64,000 bases of DNA from Aphrophora alni (GCA_963513935.1 OY740772.1:105237989-105301988), one strand, 5' to 3'; shown: positions 34,431 to 47,060, counted from the first letter of the stretch. The notes: a model not told the origin generated them from the letters alone. Translations and numbers: made by a program.

Positions 34431-35420
34431 TACCAGATTAATTATTTTTATATAGCTTATAGGACATTGAACTAATAAGGTATTGATGTCAGATTATAAT
34501 ACAAGACAATGTTATACGAATCGCAGGGTAACAATCTCTTTTTCTTATTCAATGAAAAAAGAGAAGAATCGATGACAGTATATTAAATAAACCTGGAACA
34601 AAGATAACCTTACCTGAAGTTATTATATTAATTATCTGTACTTGCATTAATTCATATTATTTCTTCCACTCAAGAAAGAGATGTCAGATTTTTCAATTAT
34701 TAAAATAATACAAAACGATCGCGATAAAAAAAATAAAGTTTAGAATAAATGTCTTTATTTAGAGAAAGGTTTTGTAGATAACCGGAGAAAATATAAAGTT
34801 ACTTCCTCAAACAATGTATATTATTTTACCTTATAAGAAGTCCTCAGTGCTGAAAGACATTGAAATCACTACTAGCTCAAAGCCCAGTACGTTGGATACT
34901 TTCGTCAAATCGGTCATCGATATCAAATAGAATACAGACTCATGGTGTAATAATTTTCCGAAACTTATCAACAATGAATATTTTAAAGGTCGTTTTCTTT
35001 CATCTAGTAATTATTCAATATTACACTCTAAATGATATTAATAGGCATGTGATACTCTGAATTTGTTTTAATGCTCTACACAGAGCTTGTTAAAATATTT
35101 CAAATACGTAGAGTGAACAGTGAAATTTGAGGACTATTCTTAATTGAAAATCATTGTAACACTTCAATATTCACAAGTAACACACCAAGACGACGTTTTG
35201 TATGTCACAAGATTTATACACGTCATTGAAATGTCAAGTCGTTTTATGGGTGTGTTTTGTTGGTCGGTTGTTAAAAACTGTTGTTAAGAATGATAACAAC
35301 TTAGAAATAAATGTGAATGTAGAGGGTGAATACAGTCACATATCTCGGTAACCGTTAACTTTTACAAAACATTTACAAGAGACAAAATATATCTGTATTT
35401 TAACGATGAATAAAGTGTAA
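34431..35420. other. AT-rich DNA, nothing recognised
   Basis: The plus-strand frame at 34860-35060 has no recognisable domain. Confidence 0.35.
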
Positions 35421-35427
35421 ATTTATT

Positions 35428-35526
35428 TTAGGTTAGGTTGGGTTAGGTTAGGTTAGGTTAGGTTAGGTTAGGTTAGGTTAGGTTAGGTTAGGTTAGGTTA
35501 GGTTAGGTTAGGTTAGGTTAGGTTAG
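35428..35526 (+). repeat. Interstitial (TTAGG)n array, about 19-20 units
   Basis: Nearly pure GGTTA pentamers (TTAGG in another phase), with one GGTTG variant near the left edge. TTAGG is the usual insect telomere repeat. Unique sequence continues for about 28 kb to the right and 35 kb to the left, so this is an internal array and not a chromosome end. Confidence 0.95.
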
Positions 35527-35879
35527 CTCAAAAGATAACCTTGTTATCTACAAAAATTAATTTGTTGATAATTATCTACACTATCAAAAAAGTAAAATAC
35601 AGTTACCAAAATTACGAAAAAATTCTTGTAAATTTGAACTGAAATACAGATTTTTTGAAATGTTTATATTATAGCTTGCCAATACAGTAGTTGAAAAACG
35701 ACTAAAGTTTTTGAATCATACATTATTAGAATATATTTTTTATATAAAGTTTTTCAGACACTGTATATGGTCTGTGTTGTTACTATTTGTAGTGGAAGTA
35801 TTCTGTGAATATTTACTACGACTAGTGTCATTCTAGTAATGCTGTACTTTTGAGCGATAAACACGCTGATGTGGTTTTT

Positions 35880-36180
35880 AAGTTGGAATGTGTAATGGTA
35901 ATGCTACAGCTGCTGCTGTAGAATATGAAAGAGTTATTCCAACGGCAGGATTACAGATTCTAGAAAAATTAGTGGGACATTCCAAAAACATCGAGAAACT
36001 GGTCCACTTCACAGTATTTATACCAGTTACAAACGTTCGGTACAACACCACGCTGATATTGATGAAATTATAATGAATGCTGTTCAAAGTAGTTCAGTTA
36101 TCAGTATTCGACTTCATTCGAGAAAGGATGATGTTTTACATTCTACGGTGTGGGGAACACTTAATCAAAACAAGTTTTAT
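35880..36180 (+). pseudogene. DUF4817-type helix-turn-helix transposase fragment
   Basis: The first frame reads CNGNATAAAVEYERVIPTAG with LQILEKLVGH; the CNGNAxxAAxxYxxRfP motif is typical of the N-terminal HTH in insect Tc1/mariner-like transposases. A frameshift near 36020-36040 leads into HHADIDEIIMNAVQSSSVIS, then STVWGTLNQNKFYPY, matching the second HTH (…S-TVWR-L--N-fyPY). After about 36180 the match ends, apart from a possible DYNRL near 36275. No DDE catalytic part or terminal repeats are visible. It is a distinct family from the mariner element at 25165-26682. Two or more frame changes make it a dead fragment. Confidence 0.72.
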
Positions 36181-36299
36181 CCTTACCTCAAACAACCAAT
36201 TCTTAATGACAAATTTAATTTCACTTTCAATGGATATTCAACTCAATCATATCAGTCCAATCTTGTAAATAAAGATTACAATAGGTTATATTGAAAGCT

Positions 36300-36830
36300 A
36301 GGAGTGAAAACTGTAATCTGTTTGCTCAGTTCAATACAGAATTACGTCGTAAAACAATGTATGGTGGAAAAACCTTTGTTTGTTTTGCATGTGTCGTGTT
36401 TTCTACATAATAACAAAGCTTATTATCTGAAGCAAACAATCTAATGATGTCAATTTAATTGATGAAACCGGTAATTAAAAGTTTAATAACAGGATTATAG
36501 ACAGACCTAAAGAGGTATGAGAATATAATAATTATCATTGTAAAAGTACAGTTAATTATTAATACTTAGTTAAAAGTTGCTTTCTATGAAGCATAACCAG
36601 CTACAGCCAATGAGATACATAATTTGATACACATATATTTCATATTTACCATTAAATCCCTACAATAATAATCAGTTTTATGTCCTAATACAAGTCATTT
36701 ACGTACATTTGGAAGGAATATATTTAATTCAGATCGTATAAAAACAAAATGCTTAACAAATGTACTTTTTGTTTAAAAATTAATTGTTACAATAATAAAA
36801 ATAGACACATTAAAAAAGAAAGCGAATTAG
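36300..36830. other. AT-rich DNA, nothing recognised
   Basis: No continuation of the transposase relic could be read. Confidence 0.35.
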
Positions 36831-36834
36831 CATG

Positions 36835-37090
36835 TGGAGTTGCCGTAACAAGAACTGTATTTATACAATTAACATTGAATGTACCCGTCACTCTATTTGA
36901 AACCGCAAACTGGAAATCATTCAACCGTATAAATTGTTTAATTGGGCTAATTTAATAAGTTGAAGTAATTAGTATGACATTTCTCCATATTCACATAATT
37001 TCCTGGTTGACATGTGACTAATAACTCAGTGTTTAATTATTGAGCAGCTCGTTACACTTCAATGCAATTAATATTAAAATGAGTGAATTA
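36835..37090 (+). repeat. Dispersed repeat R2, copy 4
   Basis: Shows ACCCGTCAC, CCGCAAACTGG, AATTGTTTAATTGGGCTAAT, AATTTCCTGGTTGACATGTG and ACTAATAA in R2 order, followed by an AGCTCGTTACAC block. Confidence 0.6.
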
Positions 37091-37109
37091 TTAGAAAGTG
37101 ATCTTTTCT

Positions 37110-37855
37110 ACAGTTGGATTGACTGTTACTCTAATGTCAATCCATGTGTAGATTGTTCAGTCTGGACCAAACAACTGGAGCTTGTTCAGTATTACGTGTT
37201 AAAAAGACTTTTTTTTTTTTTTTAACTTGCTGTGGAATTAGTGATTGATGCAATATTGTTTAAAAATTTTAAACTTTTAATAGTATTAATTTATCAATAG
37301 ATGGTTTTTAAATTTATTATAACAGTACCTACTTGTGTACAGTCATATCAAGACTAACTTTTGTGTCCCATTATTTCCGCACAGGCGATCACTTTACGGA
37401 GCGTCAGGTAATTTCATTAAGGAAGTGATGGATGAGGTATATTTTGTTGTGGGTAAATTTCGAGTGGTTAAATTTCATTACTTAAATTTGTATAAAGAAT
37501 ACCACTATCGGGGATCTACCGCTTGTATTTTAATAAGCAAATGGTTTTCTTTTGCTTGCCTAAGAATTATACAAAGTAGAATTTCAGTACTAAATATTAC
37601 ACAAAATTTATTATTCTGGAATATAATATCTACATCTAAAAAATAAACTGATTAAGTGTATAATATTTTTTTCCAACTCAAACATCATTAAAGTAAATTC
37701 AACGTCCTTGTTAGAAAATTATTACAATTTATACTTCTAACAATATTTGTAGGTAAGTGAAATTACATCTAGTAGTGTCTTCATCACATATATTTATACA
37801 ATTTCAGGTAATTTATTGCTATAAATAAATGCTTATAAATATTTTTTTATCAATT
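37110..37855. other. AT-rich DNA; open frame of unknown status
   Basis: The plus-strand frame 37335-37646 encodes 103 residues, including SLYGASGNFIKEVMDEVYFV. Its start region has TTATTTCCGCACAG, an acceptor-like string at 37372-37385, and CAGGTAATTT, a donor-like string about 25 bp further on. I do not recognise the protein and would not call it a gene. Confidence 0.25.
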
Positions 37856-37860
37856 AGTTT

Positions 37861-38215
37861 GAGTGTAATCTTCTGCCAATTCTAGTATTGTCTTATTATT
37901 TATACCTGTCGACATTTCCGAGTTACTTTAGTATTGTATTAGTCCGTTACTCGTCAGAAGTAATTTTCCAACCTAAAAATGTTAAAGAAGAAGAAATAAG
38001 TTATTAATAACACCAAAACATATAACACAAGAGGCGGGGCCTAGTGATAGGCGTATCTTGGTGGTGGGGGGTGGGTAAATTTGTATATATAGACGTGCCT
38101 TAACAGACAAATCCAGTACTAAAGTTGATTTCGAAGATGGAGGAACTCCGAAACGCGTCATCAAATGTAAGTAGTAAGACAATGCTAGTATTGGTAGAAG
38201 ATTGTACTCCAACTA
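37861..38215. repeat. Fold-back with hammerhead-like motif
   Basis: The left arm (about 37861-37925) is the reverse complement of the right arm (about 38137-38205): TAATCTTCTGCCAATTCTAG against CTAGTATTGGTAGAAGATTG. The right arm begins with the site at 38124-38165. The same arm sequence occurs at 113-300. The minus-strand frame 37982-38212 overlies it and is not a gene. Confidence 0.65.
38124..38165 (+). ncRNA. Hammerhead-like motif, partly degenerate core
   Basis: TTGAT (38125-38129) can pair with ATCAA downstream as stem I. GGAG and CTCC form stem II with a GAA loop. GAAACGCGTC gives a 2-bp stem III and a GUC triplet. The first core half reads TTCGAAGA rather than CTGANGA, and one extra T separates it from stem II. 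The secondary structure is retained better than the core. Confidence 0.45.
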
Positions 38216-38295
38216 ATTATAATTATATGTTCAAGAAGAAATAATTAGTATAATAATTTCGTCTTATTTTACGTTTATAGCAGTATTTAATTATT

Positions 38296-38340
38296 TAGTA
38301 CAAGTTTCGCCGGTACACAGATGACATCTTCAGGTTGACA
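38296..38340 (-). ncRNA. Hammerhead-like motif
   Basis: On the minus strand CTGAAGA (38327-38333) precedes a stretch ending in CGGC and GAAACTTGTA (38299-38308), where GUA could be the cleavage triplet after a 2-bp stem III. Stem II pairing is weak. Flanks at about 38270-38300 and 38340-38375 form a short inverted repeat. Confidence 0.35.
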
Positions 38341-38628
38341 CTTTCCGTTGTTGCACTAAATAATTGAGGATTGCTATAGACATAAAAACAAGGTATTATA
38401 ACAATTTATTTATAATATAAATGAGTTCAAAAACTAAAATGAACATTATGAACAATTTATTTTTATCACACAAGTAAAAGTAAATTTAGGAATAGAATTA
38501 GTTTTATAGTTTATATCTAGATATTTGAATTTATTGTATTAATTTACAAAAAATTTAAGTTTATTCTATTTTTTTTTGTCGGGAACATAAGTTTTACCAA
38601 TTTCTTTAAATTCATAAATTGTTTAAAT

Positions 38629-38632
<4 letters not shown>

Positions 38633-38689
<57 letters not shown>
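38633..38689. repeat. (TA)n microsatellite
   Basis: About 28 TA units. Confidence 0.95.
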
Positions 38690-38690
<1 letters not shown>

Positions 38691-38699
38691 GGCTTCCTC

Positions 38700-39550
38700 A
38701 TAACGGGTAACTGGATAAATCCGAAAGGACGATAGTTTATCAGCAATGGACGGTAATTTAATAGTTTATAATGATTCTCATTTAACACATCATTACTAAT
38801 TCATTACTCATTTTAAATCCTAATGTTCTGTTTAAATCTCGCTCTACAAAATTTAGGTTCAAATATGTAACTGTATGACAAAACAATATATAATTAATAG
38901 TTGAACATCTATTACATAGTTTGATAATTATATGTTTGATCTGTATAGTCAATAAACTCATGTTGCACTATATATTTTCAATATGGTGATGAAGATATAC
39001 AGAAGTATCCAAATATATCTTTTAGGAAATATTCTATTGTTGCTGGTCCACTTTGAATGAGTTTTAAACGTTAAAATATCACAAAAATAAGAGACAAATC
39101 AAAATATAATATTCAAAAAACTCACGTTTAAAAAAATGTTTTTCAAATTGTTAGTAATTATATTTTATGGAAAAACAGTAAACATTATAATTTAATTGCA
39201 AAACTAACAATTTTTGTTTAAAAAATAAATTAATCAAACATAAAAATAAAATATTGCTATAAAAGATAATATTTCAAAATAGAGTGTGACCTCTCTTGCA
39301 AAGTTTAATGCTCTGGATATCGGCCCCGACGGGCTGTGAAGTTGTGCATTTAAACTCCAGCTCTTCTCATTTCACTAATAATTTATCTCTACAGCTGCTC
39401 TTTATAGTTCGTAACTTTTAATAAAGCCACAATTTCCTTGTTTGGTGATAGGTATTTAGAATTGTACTGACTACAATACAAATGGTTAAAGGGTTAAATT
39501 TAAATGATATACTTTTTTTTAGATCATAACAAAACTATTAATTAGAAATA
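38700..39550. other. AT-rich DNA with a weak tRNA-like patch
   Basis: Around 39310-39362 a string with TTAATGCTCTGGA and a later TTTAAACTCCAGC could be decayed pol III A and B boxes of a tRNA-derived SINE. No cloverleaf can be drawn and no poly(A) end is seen, so it is not called as an RNA gene. Confidence 0.25.
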
Positions 39551-39552
39551 AA

Positions 39553-40025
39553 TAGGATGATTTTTAAGTCCGTTCCCCTTACTTTTATTATGGTTTAAGT
39601 TAGGAAATTGTAACTCCGTATATCTATTATGGATCTAAATACTTTGGTTTTGATGCGCTCACTGACTGTCCAACTCCAATGTGACTGCCCACAGGAAGTC
39701 AGAAAAAAAAACTTAAATGAGAGCATAGGTCGATATGTACTTCAAATTAAAGGTCTTTGTTAGTAGAGCACAGTGCCGCAAACCGAATCTCAAAAGGTTA
39801 ATCCTATCGAAAATGACGGGGTTTTAAAGTTGCTCTACTAACAATGACCTTTTATTTGATGTACCATTTAAGATTTTCTTCTAACTTCCTGTAGGCCGTC
39901 CTCCGTTGGAGCTGGACAGTTAGTAAGCGCATCAAAACCAAAGTATTTAGGTCCATAATAGCTATACAGAGTTTCAATTTCTAACTTAAACCCTTTAAAA
40001 AAAGTAGAGGGGAAGGGACATCCTG
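39553..40025. mobile_element. Palindromic mariner-related element
   Basis: Nearly the whole 470 bp folds on itself. TTTGGTTTTGATGCGCTCAC, CCAACTCCAATG and AGGTCTTTGTTAGTAGAGC on the left are mirrored at 39830-39960. The left half shares CAGGAAGTCAGAA, GAGCATAGGTCGATATG, GCCGCAAACCG and CAAAAGGTT, in that order, with the arm of the mariner element 25165-26682. It therefore looks like a two-arm derivative of that family with the transposase gone. The right end is CATCCTG next to TA. Confidence 0.75.
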
Positions 40026-40334
40026 TATAAACTGTCGTAAATTCTATGTAATAATACTTAGATATTTATTATTATTAATTTTGTTAAAAAAAAAATAAAA
40101 AAATTGCAATGATATCCTTAGGTAATATAAAATGTAAGAATCTATGCGCCCACACATTGTGCTAAGAGCATTTTCTATTATGTGAGGAAACAAACAGTCC
40201 CATAGGGAATTATTTGAAAAACAGTAATGTTTATTGTTTATTAATTTAACCCAACAAGCAAATAGTAAAAATAATTTAAGTTTACTACAAAAATAATTTT
40301 ATGTGATTGCACATTAAGATGGTGGAATTAAAAC

Positions 40335-40452
40335 TGTCAATTGTATGTAAGATAAAGATGAAATGAATATAATCCAAGTCTACGTAAAAAGGTGTAGATC
40401 CAGCTAGCATCCCTCGGGATTGTCAAGCCCGTACTCACTCTAGCGAGGCCAA
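40335..40452 (+). repeat. Dispersed repeat R1, copy 9 (3' part)
   Basis: AATCCAAGTCTACGTAAAAA, GGTGTAGATCCAGCTAGCAT, CCCTCGGGATTGTCAAGCCC and GTACTCACTCTAGCGAGGCC give the clearest version of the R1 3' end. Confidence 0.7.
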
Positions 40453-40459
40453 GAGAGCA

Positions 40460-41425
40460 CAAATATTGTTTAAATTTAACTTCACCATATTTAAAATTGT
40501 AAGTTCACTCACATGAGAGAGAGCAGATTTCACCGAGTCTGACAAATCGGAATATCTTTCGAGAACCTAGATAAAGCAAAATATTCACTACATATGTATA
40601 CACATCTTGAATCATCATACACATCTATGTTAATCATCTTGAAACACGTACAAAAATAAAACAAACATAAATCGTAATAACAAACAAATGAAAGATACTT
40701 GAAATTTGATTGCATGTTTGCAATTTGTTTATTTAATAAAATTTACTTTTTTTTTTCATTTTGTTCATGTTTCGAGATGATTAGCACTAGAAAAAATAAG
40801 TGTCATTTTGAAATAGTTAAGGATCAGATTTGAATTTTTATGCAATTCAGAGCAGTAAAATTATTATTTTTTATTAAAACCATAAGAATTAAACGATATT
40901 TTTGTTCTAGGTCAATCTTATGCGTTGATAGAAACTATTAATTTTCTGTCCTTTGATCAAAATTTAAAAAAATACAAAACTCATTTTTATGTAATTATAA
41001 AATGAAGCTTTTTTGTCTCTCTTTAATTTTTTGTAAAGTTTTCGAGATATTCAAATAAAAAATTTTAAACGGCTGCCATTTTGAAAATATGTAAAATAAA
41101 GTCTTTGTTTTCAGTACACTCATAAAACTTAACATATATAATACGAATATTAAATCTGAACTCAATATATTTTATATTTACAAAGTTATATATTTTGTTT
41201 TAAAAAAATGGCGGTTATTTGGAATACTAAGCGTTTTGGAAAAAATATTATTCTTAATTTTTTCTTTATCCTGACCCACAGAACCATTTCCTAAACTTTG
41301 GTAGCTTACCAAGATGTTTCCTTGTAGATAATTATGATTTTAAGTCATATTTATTTGAAAACACCTCTACCCACAACGTAGGTAAACACAGCAAATGAGT
41401 AGATATTCTTTGTATAACGTTAACA
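40460..41425. other. AT-rich DNA with a half-element of the ATGGCGGC group
   Basis: From about 41040 to 41290 the motifs ACGGCTGCCATTTTG (41070) and AAAAATGGCGG (41203), with the AAAATAAAGTCTTTGTTTTC and CTGAACTCAATATATTTTAT blocks, match the interior of the fold-back elements (compare 21293-22127 and 60100-60310). I cannot place its outer ends. Confidence 0.45.
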
Positions 41426-41429
41426 TGAT

Positions 41430-41700
41430 TGCATTTATGAATTAGTCGCCACTATACTGGAAACCACAAACCGGCATGTGTTATACAGATCATGTAAATT
41501 GATTAGGTGCGGTAATTCAAGTACAGTAATGAATGTAACATTTTATATAAATTTACATAATTTACAGTTGACATGTGACTAATTCGAATTTCAATTATAA
41601 CGTAGTTAAATGCAATATAGCAAATATATTACATTCCAATGCAATGCGTATTTAAACTAATGAAGTAAATCGAATCAGATATTTTGGTTTTCATTTTAAT
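41430..41700 (+). repeat. Dispersed repeat R2, copy 5
   Basis: Contains CCACAAACCGGCAT, AATTTACAGTTGACATGTGA, CTAATTCGAATT, CATTCCAATGCAATGCG and CGAATCAGATATTTTGG in R2 order. Confidence 0.65.
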
Positions 41701-41916
41701 CAGTACAAGATTTTTATTCACTATAAAAAAGCTATCTTAAACTCATTTTTACATTTTTAAATACATAAAAGTTTTATGTATAATAACATATTATGTATCT
41801 ATAAATTAAATACCAAATCATTTTATTATATTATTTTGTATCAATTTTACGATTATTTGCATAATTTACTATTAAAAAAGTGTTATAATATTTACTATAC
41901 TACATAAGGCTATGTA

Positions 41917-42567
41917 CAGAGTGTTTCAAGAAGTTCTCTAGTCACTCTTAAAATTTATGATCCAAGTACATATATCCGAAAACTCTTTATTTCCGAATAT
42001 CCGCTATACTGTTTTTTTAAATGTTATAACTTTTGAAATTTATAAGATATAGAGTTCAGATTTTGTACACACATTTGTAATATAACAGCTAACATGTGTA
42101 AGGAAAACAAAAATATTATTTAAAACATTTTAAAAATGGCTGCCGTTTATAATTTGTAACGTCAAACATCTCGAAAACCGTCAACATTTCAAAAAATTGC
42201 AATAGACAAAATATGTATATTATTAACGGGTAAAAGATTTGTTAAAATTGTTTAGTCGATCAAAATATAACTGTGGTATTGACAAAAAACTACAAATTTA
42301 ATTTCTTGTATATTTATTTCTAATGTGTATACAACACCAACAAAATAAATAGATAAAGTTTGTAAATAACAGCTGATCATTTCAATGACTGTCTAATAAA
42401 GTTAAACAAATTACGCAATTTTTCATATAAATTTTAAGTAAAATACTTCTAAGTAAAAAAAAAAAAAAATGGCGGATAGCCGGTAAAATAAGCGTTTTGT
42501 AAACTTTTTCTTTATTTTCACTTGGAGAATAAGCTCTGAGAGTTCGTGGAAAACTTCGTGAAACCTG
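41917..42567. mobile_element. Diverged fold-back element of the ATGGCGGC group
   Basis: The ends CAGAGTGTTTCAAGAAGTTC (41917) and the reverse complement of GAAGTT..CACGAAACCTG (42567) correspond, bordered by TA at 41915-41916 and 42568-42569. Internal AAAAATGGCTGCCG (42131) and AAATGGCGGATAGCC (42467) are the group motif. No transposase. The arms are too diverged to align fully by eye. Confidence 0.6.
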
Positions 42568-42569
42568 TA

Positions 42570-44165
42570 TTTTCCACGAGATGTATTTTTTTTAAATCTC
42601 CAGGAAATTTATTTTGGTAGCTAGACGAATGTAGCAAGTTGTTGATAAATAATAAATCTTATATTTATTAATCATATGTTATAAATTTGAATAAAATATG
42701 ATGTAAATATTATAAAAATTATAATTGGATATTTTAAAATTTTAATAACTTGAAAAAAATAAATTTAATAGCATTGTAAGTATAATACCTGTTTATAGAA
42801 AATGTTTTCTTGTTAATTCCTTGGGGTGTTTTGGAAATATATAAAAGTGTCACTTTACAATGTATTTTCTTGTTTATTAATATACAATTACTATCTCCAA
42901 AAGCCTACATAAATTAATTAGATTTAAGAGGAAAAAGGAAAAGAAACAAATAGTTTCCATAACTTCGGAATTTTCATTAAAATCTATACTTTTTTTTCTA
43001 TTTTTAAACTTAAAATTTAATCAATTTCCTTATTTTATAACACATGATTCTAATCGCATTAATTATATTAAACATTATAAAAACTCGAGGTAATATTTTC
43101 CTTCAGACAATAATAATAATTTAATCGATAGAATATAAACATTAAAATATAATATTTATTAAAATTACTACTGCCAATAAAATTATAAGTATGATCTGAC
43201 AAAATTGCCTATATTCCTGCGTAGGCGTAAGAGTTACACCTGTTAAACCCATTTTATCAAAACCAATTTGTTGAAGAAATATAAAAATTTGGCACATTTG
43301 TTGAAAGATTTAATTTGGTGATCGATTTTGGATTTGTTGGTTTCTAATGTTTGCAAGAAACTTACGGTTTTAAAGGTTTTAAAATAAAGATTGTAAAAAA
43401 ACCTACATAAAATTTTCCGAATGAGTTTTATAATAAAATTATATAGATATTTTAAGTATAACTAAATAGGACCATAAATCCTTTTTATAAGTTTTGGAGT
43501 GTGTCTTTTAAGGTAGTTACTCGAAAACTGTTAGTAGTCGAGAGAAGAGAGATAATTTTATAATTCTAAAAAAAGACTCACTCGGAAAATTTGTTGAATT
43601 TTTTCTTACATTATTAATTTTTCCTTTACTCGGTATATTGGTTTTTTAAAAAGTTCAGTAGCAAACCAAAATTCAACCTCTATTTTTGACTTTCACGTTT
43701 CAACAACAGAAAACTGAAAATGTGATTTTCGACAAACCATCCGTCCGTCGTTGTTGTCGTGTGTAAGCATGATAGCTTCCATGAAAATTAGGATAGGAAC
43801 AAAATATTTGGTATAGGGTACTATAGTGGGGTCACAGAGAACCCTATTGAAATTCCAAAAATTTTGATTAAAAAACTCAAAACATTTTTAACTATTTCTT
43901 TTCTATCTTGAGTGTGATCAACTTATAATATACTAAATTAGACAAAAATCTGTAAATTTCAATTCTGCATATAATGGTATCAACCCCGTATCTCTTCCAC
44001 GAAAAATAGCAAAGTCATTGTCAAAAATGTAGTTTCAATCTTTGACCTCCTAAGAAAATGTAATACTTGTGTAGTTACTAGATGTAGGGTCTAGTTACCG
44101 ACACGAGCGTAGCGAATGGAGTTTTTGTAATCGAAGTACATCTTCGAGACCCATCAGGGTTGCTA
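42570..44165. other. AT-rich DNA, nothing firm
   Basis: A CATCCGTCCGTCG patch near 43739 is a simple imperfect repeat. No gene is recognised. Confidence 0.35.
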
Positions 44166-44172
44166 ACCAAAC

Positions 44173-44192
44173 CTAACCTAACCTAACCTAAC
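44173..44192 (-). repeat. Short interstitial TTAGG repeat (inverted)
   Basis: About four CCTAA units, reverse of the array at 35428-35526. Confidence 0.8.
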
Positions 44193-44199
44193 ATAATCG

Positions 44200-46735
44200 A
44201 CGTCATTAAAGTAGTCGTGTAGATTTACGAGGTTCAGAAAATCTGTGTAGCAACTGTTTTAAACTCCATTGATCTGCTGAATAATATAACATGTCTTATA
44301 AGGTCCAAGAAACTAACTTTCGGGAATTACATTTAGACGATCTGCTTCTATTACGATGTTGGAAGGAGCTGAGTAAGTGCTATGATGACGTCCATCAGCT
44401 TATTTTTAATTCTATATTGGAACAACAGTAATCGTTGTGCAAAAGTGTATTACATTAAGTTTTTAAAAAACAAAAATTCTTTAAAGTAAATACTCTAAAG
44501 TCTAAAGGGTTATGTATTAGCTTCGAAAAAATAATGAATTCAATACTCTTTTCTTTTTTTATTAAGGTTGTTTATTTCAACTACCTTAATAACATACAAC
44601 CTATATAAGACCAAAATGTAAACACACAGACGTCAGAAGTTTTTTTTAAAACGAACTATTTATTAAATATTATTAAGTTTTAATCTTCGATAGTAGTTTA
44701 CTTGTTGAGAATTAACAATGTCAGCAAACTTTAAAGTCAAATAGAGTTAGATTAAAAACATTAAACCTCATTCCAAAATCTACTATTCAAAACTTCAAAA
44801 TTATAAAGTTATTTCCTTTATAGATATAATACAAGAACAAATAGACAAAAACTGTCTTGGTATTATTAAATATTTAGTCGTTTAGATGGAAATCCAGTTA
44901 AATTTTCAACATTGACACAAACAAACGTTAAATTTCTTTAAAACACTCAACGTCCTACTCTGTTAATCAAGAAGTGTGTCCAATATAGAAGAGAGTGATA
45001 TAAATCTTCAGGCTGTTGCGTGGAATTTAAATTACACTTAATAAGAAGGAGGTATAATTTTCTAATTTATAGACAAATTGTTCAGTTCAATTCTCATTCG
45101 ACTTTCTAATTTTTTCATTTCTAAAATTAACGTTATCTTTAATGTAATGTTTATATTTTATGATCGAAAACCAAGAAGAAGAATTGAATGTAGAACTAAA
45201 CATATTGTGGAAGAACATGTGTTTACATTAACTCTATAGGGTGACTTGGGAACTCTTCCTAGAGCTAAAAATAATAAAAATATTGTATTTAAACATATAT
45301 TCCAATAAGTTTTGTTTTCTATCCGTCGGCAATTTTATTTTTTTACAAAAAGAAACATATCTTTGATAGTAGAGATGATATTTAGTAAAGATTTTGTATA
45401 AACATTATTTGTGTAATCTTTTATCAGTACACTAGAAAACTAAGACGTTATTATGTGTGTTTACAAAATGGTGGACGTTTAAAATGTTTAATTTCAAAAC
45501 GTCTCAGTAACTAATAAAATAGAAATATATTAAGTAGACGAAATTTGGTGGATATTTAGGTTTTGGGGTTACTTCAATGAGGAAAAAACTCCAGCTCACA
45601 GCTGGGCCCTCCTAAGGGATGGGTTAAAAAGGTTGGACCAAAGCGGATTAACTAGTCCTTAGTAATGATTTCATCAAAGCTCCGAAACGGATAGCACATC
45701 ATAAAAAACGGCATTTAGAGAACTGTAGACTGGCAAAGTAAGTAAAGTAGTAATTTAGTAAATTTATAAAGTAGTCAGTGAGAGATAGTCAATCAAAAAT
45801 CTTTTTATGTTATATCAATGTTATTGACTTCTTAAATATATTTTAGATGAAATAGATTTAAGATATTCTGTATTCAAACACCGAATCTGCCGTACAGGTT
45901 AACTTCACCTTAAAGGTGTTGAATTTTTGTTACACATATTTTAACGTCTCCTCGGATAAATCATCAGCTACCTAGCAACCAACGCCCTTGTATGAACTGA
46001 GTACAGGTCGAATAAATTCTGTTTCTTATAGCTTACATATTACGACCCAACTGAAACCAAAAACTGCCGAGCATGTTTATTGTCTGCGTTCCCTTAACTC
46101 TATTTCTTATAATAATACATACATTTATTATTGTTCCAAGTTAATTATTATTAAATTTACGCTATACAAATTGAATAAACATTTATTTTTAACCCTAGAA
46201 TGGGCACGTGTGTATAGGCTACGTCATTATAGTGCATTTTGTAAGATTATTTAAAAATAATTAACCAAAAATAGATAACTCATTCAATATATAAAGCTTT
46301 CTTTATATGTATATATTTCTTAGAAAATTATCTAAAAAATAAGTGTGCAATCAGAAAATTTGTATAGTTAATTTTTCGAAGTGAGTATATCAAAAATCAA
46401 AAAAATGTTATCTAAAACTCAAAAAAATACTTGTATATACCATTAAAGATACTTTAAATTCAGTTTGCAAGATATATAAAGGATTTACAATATATTTTAA
46501 AGAGATATACGTGTAATACAATATAAATATACGTTTTGCATGATTTCTGTAGAAATTAGTAAAATAGGAAGTCTAATTTCAAAAAAATCACCGAATCCAA
46601 TTTATAAATATTTATAAATATATCATTTTAGAGAAATATATAAAGTAAAATATATTAAATCAAATATTTTATAGTTATTTTTTTTAGTATGCATATAAAG
46701 CATCAAATAAATGACTTGAAACTTAAAATGTCACA
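44200..46735. other. AT-rich DNA with scattered element debris
   Basis: A GGGTGACTTGGGAACTC terminus-like string at 45239 and an ACAAAATGGTGGACG motif at 45463 suggest a decayed fold-back of the ATGGCGGC group, but no partner end is seen. A patch at 45600-45720 includes AAAGCTCCGAAACGG, reminiscent of the hammerhead-like strings. The frame 45988-46254 is unrecognised. Confidence 0.3.
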
Positions 46736-46747
46736 AAAATGAATATA

Positions 46748-47060
46748 GGGTGTTTCAAAAAATCCTTCCATAACATCAGGAGATTATGAAAAAGCAATGA
46801 AAAAGTTTACAATGAATATTTCCTACAATGCTTAGTTTTTTATTTAACCCCAATTTGTATTTTTAATAAACAAATTCATATCCTTGTAACAGTAAATGTT
46901 ATGGAGATGAAATTTTGCATGCTACTTATTGTTAAAAAGACCTACTTTTAGAAAAAAAATCAACCAATTTCCTTTACTGATTTTAAAATGGCAGGTATTT
47001 AATTTTTTTAACGTCAAATTACTCAAAAACCTTTAAGTTAAAAGTTATTTACAAGAGAAA
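46748..47060 (+). repeat. Half-element of the ATGGCGGC group
   Basis: Begins GGGTGTTTCAAAAAATCC at 46747 and holds AAAATGGCAGGTATTT at 46985, in the same order and spacing as the left halves of the elements at 41917 and 21293. The right half is not found. Confidence 0.4.

Noticed and set aside
35428..35526. Chromosome end (telomere)
   Set aside because: Non-telomeric sequence continues for tens of kilobases on both sides.
37335..37646. 103-residue plus-strand frame with acceptor- and donor-like strings
   Set aside because: The splice-like strings bound only about 25 bp and the protein has no recognisable domain; chance is more likely.
39310..39362. tRNA gene or tRNA-derived SINE
   Set aside because: Only loose A- and B-box-like strings; no acceptor stem or cloverleaf can be drawn.
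45640..45690. Further hammerhead-like motif around AAAGCTCCGAAACGG
   Set aside because: Only the GAAAC half is present; the CTGANGA half and stem II cannot be placed.
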